Both the position numbers and the translations under genes were made by a program. A stretch of DNA of 9,675 nt from Chromatiaceae bacterium (GTDB taxonomy: Bacteria > Pseudomonadota > Gammaproteobacteria > Chromatiales > Chromatiaceae): assembly GCA_012962365.1 (NCBI GenBank), contig DTXR01000314.1, forward strand, positions 1-9,675, read 5' to 3'. The notes under the pieces were generated by a model. That model was not told the DNA's origin. It saw only the letters and a program-made list of their open reading frames with translations, and searched no databases. This document shows positions 6,063 through 9,675 of this stretch, in pieces. Position 1 is the first letter of the stretch. The number at the start of each line of letters is the position of its first letter.

Positions 6063-7724
6063 CTATCTTCGGGAGGAATAGTTGGGAAACTTGTCCTTGT
6101 CCAGCGGCATTTCGATCAGGTTGATCGAGCCGGTCAGATCCATATCTGCAAACACTGACTCGACATCCGCATCAGACTTCAGGCAGCGGTAGTTGATGCC
6201 GAATGACTCAGCCAGCTTTTCATAATCCGGGTTGATAAAGTCGCAATCGATGAAACGCCGCTGATATTGCTGATGCTGATTCTTCCTGATCAACCCCATG
6301 GTGGCATTGTTAAACAGAAGCATGTTCAACGGCTTTTCGTAGTTCACCGCCGTCATGATTTCCATGCAGCACATTTGAAAGCCGCCATCTCCCAACACCG
6401 CAAAACAGGGGCTCTGCCGATAGAATTGCGCACCTATGGCCGCCGGGATAGCATGGCCGAGTGATGAAATACCCGAATTCGGGTAGTAGCGGTTCCGGCT
6501 CGATACCCTGAAAAAATTCTGGGCAAAAATAATATTGTCGTCGAAGATGACCGCACCTTCGGGGAAGTGTTGCTCCAATTCATGGAAGAACTTTTCCACC
6601 AGTGAAAAACCGGTCTGAAAAACAGCATAGTCATCTGCCGCATTCTGCTGATCCTCAACCAGCCGCGAAGATCTATCTTCAGGCTTTGCTGATGGAACAG
6701 CATCCATTTTTTGCAGCAGATCCTTCAGAAGCTCCTTTATATTTCCCTGAATGGCGATGTCTGCCTGAAACACTTTCTGCAGTTGTTCCGGATTGATATC
6801 AATCTGGATAATTTTTTTGTCGCGGGTCAATTCGCGATCCCATAGGTAGCTGGTTCGCTCATTGAATGTCGCCCCCAGGATGATCAGTAGATCCGCCCGC
6901 TCTGCGATGTACCGGTAAGCATGACCACTGGAAGAAACGCCCAGGCTGCCCAGAGACAGCGCAGAGCCTTCATCGATTACACCCTTGGCCTTCAGGCTGG
7001 ACGCCACTGGAATGCCCAGATTTCCACTGAGTCGCCTCAGCAGATTCTGGGCGTCTGCGCGAATGCAGCCATATCCCGCGACAATGACAGGATGCTTTGC
7101 CTGCAGTAACGCATCCAGCACCTGGCTGGTGTGAGTGCATTCGGTTTCTGTATTCTGTCCTGGCCGCACGGTCATCACCTCATCCAGAAGACTGGCATCC
7201 ACCTCCTCTTTCTGTACATTGAAGGGAAAGCTCAGCAACACCGGGCCGGGATTGTCAGACAACAAAACCTGGGAAGCGCGATTGAGTACATTGGCAAGGT
7301 AATCGCCACGTTCCACAATCTTGTTGTAGCGGGTTATTCCCTGGAACAGGGCGACCTGGTCGATGCTTCCCCCTTCACCGGAACTTTCCTGAAGACCTCC
7401 CCGGCCAAAAATATGCGTGGAGGTTTCCCCGGTGATCGCCAGCACAGGCTGCCGATCCGCATAGGCATTTGCAATGCCTGTAACCAGGTTCGTGGCACCG
7501 GGTCCAGCAGTCGTGATGCAGGCGGAGACACCTCCGGAAATGCGGGAATATCCCCCGGCCATGAATGACGCGCCTTGCTCATGCTTGGCGAGAACAGACT
7601 GAATAGTCGAATCATAGAGTGCATCATAAACGGGAAGTATGTGCGCTCCCGGCATACCAAACACATGGCCGATACCCAGGCGCTCCATATATTTGACGAT
7701 CAACTCACTAACAGTCAGCTTCAT
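6063..7724 (-). CDS. ThDP-dependent acetolactate synthase-like enzyme
   Basis: This 553-residue protein has the three-domain plan of the acetolactate synthase/pyruvate oxidase superfamily. The N-terminal pyrimidine domain (about 1-170) has FGMPGAHILPVYDAL, the catalytic Glu49 in AKHEQGA, TAGPGATN (72-79) and RGGLQE (108-113). The central domain (about 195-340) has VIVAGYG and a LIILGATFNERTS stretch. The C-terminal domain holds the ThDP/Mg motif, GDG (445-447) followed 24 residues later by NN (472-473). It probably decarboxylates a 2-keto acid such as pyruvate and transfers the two-carbon unit to an acceptor. No ilvN-type regulatory subunit or other branched-chain amino acid gene is nearby, so a house-keeping IlvB role is doubtful. 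With a glycosyltransferase and a sulfotransferase downstream, a specialised role, perhaps YerE-like acylation of a sugar, is plausible. First gene of the operon. Confidence 0.9.
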   Translation of the reverse strand: MKLTVSELIVKYMERLGIGHVFGMPGAHILPVYDALYDSTIQSVLAKHEQGASFMAGGYSRISGGVSACITTAGPGATNLVTGIANAYADRQPVLAITGETSTHIFGRGGLQESSGEGGSIDQVALFQGITRYNKIVERGDYLANVLNRASQVLLSDNPGPVLLSFPFNVQKEEVDASLLDEVMTVRPGQNTETECTHTSQVLDALLQAKHPVIVAGYGCIRADAQNLLRRLSGNLGIPVASSLKAKGVIDEGSALSLGSLGVSSSGHAYRYIAERADLLIILGATFNERTSYLWDRELTRDKKIIQIDINPEQLQKVFQADIAIQGNIKELLKDLLQKMDAVPSAKPEDRSSRLVEDQQNAADDYAVFQTGFSLVEKFFHELEQHFPEGAVIFDDNIIFAQNFFRVSSRNRYYPNSGISSLGHAIPAAIGAQFYRQSPCFAVLGDGGFQMCCMEIMTAVNYEKPLNMLLFNNATMGLIRKNQHQQYQRRFIDCDFINPDYEKLAESFGINYRCLKSDADVESVFADMDLTGSINLIEMPLDKDKFPNYSSRR

Positions 7725-7772
7725 TACTCATATCACAGCATTGCCGATACTTTTTTCCGGCGTGAACAAGTC

Positions 7773-7792
7773 CCTGAACTCAGAAATTCAGG
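7773..7792 (-). promoter_or_regulatory. Hairpin in the predicted leader of the ThDP-GT-sulfotransferase operon
   Basis: CCTGAA (7773-7778) and TTCAGG (7787-7792) form a perfect 6-bp inverted repeat around 8 nt. It sits near the 5' end of the leader predicted from the promoter at 7807-7835, about 50-70 nt before the start codon. It could be an RNA stem or an operator. No T-run follows, so it is not a terminator. Confidence 0.3.
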
Positions 7793-7806
7793 TGATTAGC
7801 CTGCGC

Positions 7807-7835
7807 ACGATACTAGGATACCGAGGCATTATCAA
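7807..7835 (-). promoter_or_regulatory. Candidate sigma70 promoter of the minus-strand operon
   Basis: Read on the minus strand, TTGATA (7835-7830, 5/6 match to TTGACA) is followed after exactly 17 bp by TATCGT (7812-7807, 4/6 match to TATAAT). Transcription would start near 7800, giving a leader of about 75 nt before the ATG at 7724. The position between divergent genes fits. Confidence 0.5.
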
Positions 7836-7890
7836 TACGGCAGAAAGGACAGTAATCTCCCGCTACTGGCATTTACCCAGCCTAACGTTA

Positions 7891-7896
7891 TATGAT
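7891..7896 (+). promoter_or_regulatory. Possible -10 element for the rightward periplasmic gene pair
   Basis: TATGAT is a 5/6 match to the -10 consensus, 40 nt upstream of the ATG at 7937. No convincing -35 lies 16-18 bp before it; TTTACC at 7872-7877 is only 13 bp away. If real, it makes the 7725-7936 gap a divergent promoter region. Confidence 0.25.
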
Positions 7897-7936
7897 CACC
7901 GGTTACCAGCAAATATCCGCAAAATATCAGACAAAC

Positions 7937-8374
7937 ATGACACCAATAACAACTGTCCCTGTGCTGTTGCTGCTGTTTTCAACCCTGCAAGCAGTGGCCG
8001 GCTGGCAAGCCTGCAGGAACATCGGCAATGACAGTGAACGCCTGGGCTGCTATGACGCTTATGCGCGCTCACTGGATAAAAAATCACTCCCGTCTACTGC
8101 AGAAGAACAGCAGGCTGCTTTTGGCCTGCCAACAAAATCGCCTGCTGAAAACCTGCAGGGCATCAGTAACCGTATCAGCAAGGTTGAAACAGCGGGTCGC
8201 GGCGTCCGCGTTCTCACCCTCGAGAACGGGCAGGTCTGGCGCCAGGTTGGTAGCAGTTCACAGCCCCGCCTGAAGCCGGGAGACACGGTGACTATCGAAA
8301 AAGGCGCGCTGGGTTCATTCATCCTGAAAAAACAGGGCAGTAATCGCTCTTTGCGTGTGAAACGCATCAAATAG
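7937..8374 (+). CDS. Exported two-cysteine protein of unknown function
   Basis: No named family is recognised with confidence. From the ATG at 7937 the 145-residue protein has a classical signal peptide (about 1-21, hydrophobic core VPVLLLLFSTL, cleavage after AVA). An ATG at 7892 would add 15 polar residues before this core, so I prefer the later start; neither has a clear ribosome site. The mature protein opens with Cys26 and Cys38 in CRNIGNDSERLGCYDAY, likely a disulfide pair. A low-complexity stretch follows, then a compact C-terminal part with LENGQVWRQ (95-103), KPGDTVTI (113-120) and LGSFIL (125-130), ending in a basic RVKRIK tail. The C-terminal part reads like a small beta domain. 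Similar layouts occur in uncharacterised gammaproteobacterial exported proteins. It lies 17 nt before the PliI-like gene, so the two are probably cotranscribed. Confidence 0.82.
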   Translation: MTPITTVPVLLLLFSTLQAVAGWQACRNIGNDSERLGCYDAYARSLDKKSLPSTAEEQQAAFGLPTKSPAENLQGISNRISKVETAGRGVRVLTLENGQVWRQVGSSSQPRLKPGDTVTIEKGALGSFILKKQGSNRSLRVKRIK

Positions 8375-8391
8375 GACTGACTATCTGTCAA

Positions 8392-8997
8392 ATGAAAACC
8401 AAAGGATTTTTACAGGAACTCAAACCGTCGCTCATGCTGCCGCTGGTATGTATCACATCCGTTTCCCTGGCTGATGGAAGCGGCAAAGACGATGGAGGCT
8501 TCAACAAGCTGCTGACCCTGGAGGGCATCTCCTTTCATGTGGTCTGCCCGAACCAAGGTTCTCTCAATCAACTGACCATCACTCCTGACGGTCTGGAAAT
8601 TGACAACTCGGCCATCAGACAGGAAATAAACGGCTCGGTAACCGATGCAGAAGTGGCAGACCTGAATGCGAACGGGTCACCCGAACTCTATGTCTATGTT
8701 ACTTCGGCGGGCAGCGGTTCCTATGGCGAGCTGATAGCCTACAGCGCAAACAACAAAAAATCCCTGAGCGGCATCTATCTCCCTCCCCTGACGGAAGACA
8801 GGAAGAATTCACAGGGATACATGGGGCACGATGACTTTGCCATCGTGGAAAACAGATTGATCCGGCGCTTTCCTGTCTACAAGGCAAAAGATGCCAACGC
8901 CAACCCCAGCGGAGGAACCAGAGAGCTTTACTACAAGCTTGTCCCGGGAGAAGCCGGCTGGCTACTGAAGCTGGATAAACGCGTTTCTTACGATTGA
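8392..8997 (+). CDS. pliI: PliI-like periplasmic inhibitor of I-type lysozyme
   Basis: PliI proteins sit in the periplasm and block invertebrate-type lysozymes by inserting a surface loop into the active site. The 201-residue protein starts with an export signal (about residues 1-27, core SLMLPLVCITSVSLA). LPLVC is not a good lipobox, so a soluble periplasmic form is likely. The SGxxY loop typical of bacterial lysozyme inhibitors appears as SGSY at 108-111, after DLNANGSPELYVYV (90-103). GYMGHDDFAIVE (142-153) and RRFPVYKAKDANANPSGG (158-175) also fit my memory of the PliI family, but I could not align it. The ATG has only a weak upstream purine run, and the gene follows the other exported protein by 17 nt. 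The alternative is a related periplasmic beta-sandwich protein without inhibitor activity. Confidence 0.72.
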   Translation: MKTKGFLQELKPSLMLPLVCITSVSLADGSGKDDGGFNKLLTLEGISFHVVCPNQGSLNQLTITPDGLEIDNSAIRQEINGSVTDAEVADLNANGSPELYVYVTSAGSGSYGELIAYSANNKKSLSGIYLPPLTEDRKNSQGYMGHDDFAIVENRLIRRFPVYKAKDANANPSGGTRELYYKLVPGEAGWLLKLDKRVSYD

Positions 8998-9008
8998 TTT
9001 ACAGCGTT

Positions 9009-9032
9009 TCTTCCACGATTTGGAAGATTGTT
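9009..9032 (+). terminator. Candidate terminator of the PliI-like gene
   Basis: TCTTCCA (9009-9015) and TGGAAGA (9021-9027) form a perfect 7-bp stem with a 5-nt loop, 12 nt after the stop codon. The following TTGTTGC is only a weak T-tract, and the stem is modest in G and C, so termination may be inefficient. Confidence 0.45.
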
Positions 9033-9089
9033 GCACTGTTTCCTGAGCGGTAAGCCACCCCGGGCAGATTCTCTGTCTTTGGCTTCAGT

Positions 9090-9113
9090 CAGAAAATCTG
9101 CACCGGAGTGCAG
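9090..9113 (-). terminator. Rho-independent terminator of the DUF11 surface-protein gene
   Basis: On the minus strand CTGCAC-TCCG-GTGCAG (9113-9098) is a perfect 6-bp stem closed by a C(UCCG)G tetraloop, of the extra-stable UNCG class. It is followed by ATTTTCTG. It begins 13 nt after the stop codon. The T-run is short but the geometry is typical. Confidence 0.6.
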
Positions 9114-9126
9114 CCGGAAACTACCT

Positions 9127-9675
9127 TTACCTCCTCCCCACCTGGTTCTTCCTTGCAGACAGCATAGCCAGCATCAGCAGAATAAGCCCAAGAAACAGCA
9201 AAGCACTTCTTGATAGTGCAGGAATAGCTGCGGGAATCGGACTGGTGGATACCTGTGCCGCATCAATATTGTTATCGGGACGAGGATCCGGCGTATTCGA
9301 GGAGACATGGGCGGTATTGATCAAATCACCTGACATATCCTCATCCACCAGAACCTCGATAGTGTAGACCTTGTTACCACCTACCGGAATATCACCCAAC
9401 TGACAATCCGGCACACCCGTTGGATCATTGTCACACCCGGAACTGGCAACAAAACTCATGCCTGCCGGAAGGGTGTCACTCACCACCACGGCCTGGGCAT
9501 CGCTGGGACCATCATTCACGATCTGCAGCGTATAAATAACCCTGCCACCGCCCTGAATATAGGCCACATCACTCGTCTTGGTAATACGCAGATCAGCGGC
9601 GGCGCCAACCGTGGTTGGCTCGGTGGCCGTGTTGTTGGTGTTATCCGGATCGGGCGTGTTTGAACTCACCACTGC
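9127..9675 (-). CDS. DUF11-repeat surface protein with IPTL-CTERM-like tail (C-terminal part)
   Basis: Only the last 182 residues are in the window; the frame stays open through 9675. A DUF11-type beta-sandwich repeat starts with ADLRITKTSD and runs through YTLQIVNDGPSDA, VVSDTLPAGMSFV and a Cys pair (SGC...DC, probably disulfide-bonded) to the NTAHVSSNTPDP segment. The phrase VSSNTPDP also occurs at the window edge (9669-9646) and again at 9306-9283, 121 residues apart. The edge copy must end a previous repeat, so the full protein has at least two. After a short linker comes IPALS, a hydrophobic span (SALLFLGLILLMLAMLSA) and a basic end (RKNQVGRR), the plan of IPTL-CTERM sorting tails. The protein is probably exported and anchored or processed at the cell envelope. 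The terminator at 9090-9113 follows. Confidence 0.85.
   Translation of the reverse strand, partial: AVVSSNTPDPDNTNNTATEPTTVGAAADLRITKTSDVAYIQGGGRVIYTLQIVNDGPSDAQAVVVSDTLPAGMSFVASSGCDNDPTGVPDCQLGDIPVGGNKVYTIEVLVDEDMSGDLINTAHVSSNTPDPRPDNNIDAAQVSTSPIPAAIPALSRSALLFLGLILLMLAMLSARKNQVGRR

Noticed and set aside
7131..7568. A 145-codon + frame within the ThDP enzyme gene
   Set aside because: Antisense to well-defined ThDP enzyme motifs; no ribosome site and no recognisable domain.
7878..7936. Promoter TTACCA (7903) with TATCAG (7925) giving a leaderless mRNA for the gene at 7937
   Set aside because: The -10 match is poor and leaderless starts are uncommon in this group; kept only as a remote possibility.
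7639..8031. A 130-codon + frame spanning the divergent promoter region
   Set aside because: It overlaps the ends of two supported genes, and its translation has no domain-like or compositional pattern.

Overview
The window looks like a chromosomal piece of a gammaproteobacterium. SelD and SelU match the Escherichia coli proteins closely in length and motifs, the coding density is high, and the periplasmic and surface genes are of proteobacterial type. I could not identify the genus. A marine or aquatic sulfur-cycle or invertebrate-associated lineage is only a guess, prompted by the PliI-type lysozyme inhibitor and the sulfotransferase. I see no rRNA, tRNA, CRISPR array, insertion sequence or phage gene.

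Left part (1-2992, + strand). selD (selenophosphate synthetase, with Cys in place of Sec) and selU/mnmH (tRNA 2-selenouridine synthase) are separated by 2 nt and form a selenium tRNA-modification operon. A 335-bp AT-rich gap follows. It holds a good sigma70-like promoter and a leader hairpin ahead of a small, very Lys-rich protein with a coiled coil, a basic linker and a probable winged-helix end. It is laid out like a histone H1-type or nucleoid-associated protein. A hairpin terminator closes that unit.

Centre (3083-7835). A + strand class I methyltransferase-like gene runs tail-to-tail into a three-gene minus-strand operon, and the two stop codons overlap. In order of transcription the operon encodes a ThDP-dependent acetolactate synthase-like enzyme, a 603-residue GT-A-type glycosyltransferase and a short sulfotransferase. 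The second and third genes overlap as ATGA. A sigma70-like promoter and a leader hairpin lie upstream. Tight packing suggests one pathway, most simply the making, transfer and sulfation of a sugar-containing product. The product is not deducible from sequence. This operon is the least familiar part of the window.

Right part (7891-9675). Two + strand genes for exported proteins lie 17 bp apart: a small two-cysteine periplasmic protein of unknown function and a PliI-like inhibitor of invertebrate-type lysozyme. They converge on the 3' end of a minus-strand DUF11-repeat surface protein, truncated by the window edge, which ends in an IPTL-CTERM-like sorting tail. Each side has a candidate terminator hairpin in the 129-bp gap.
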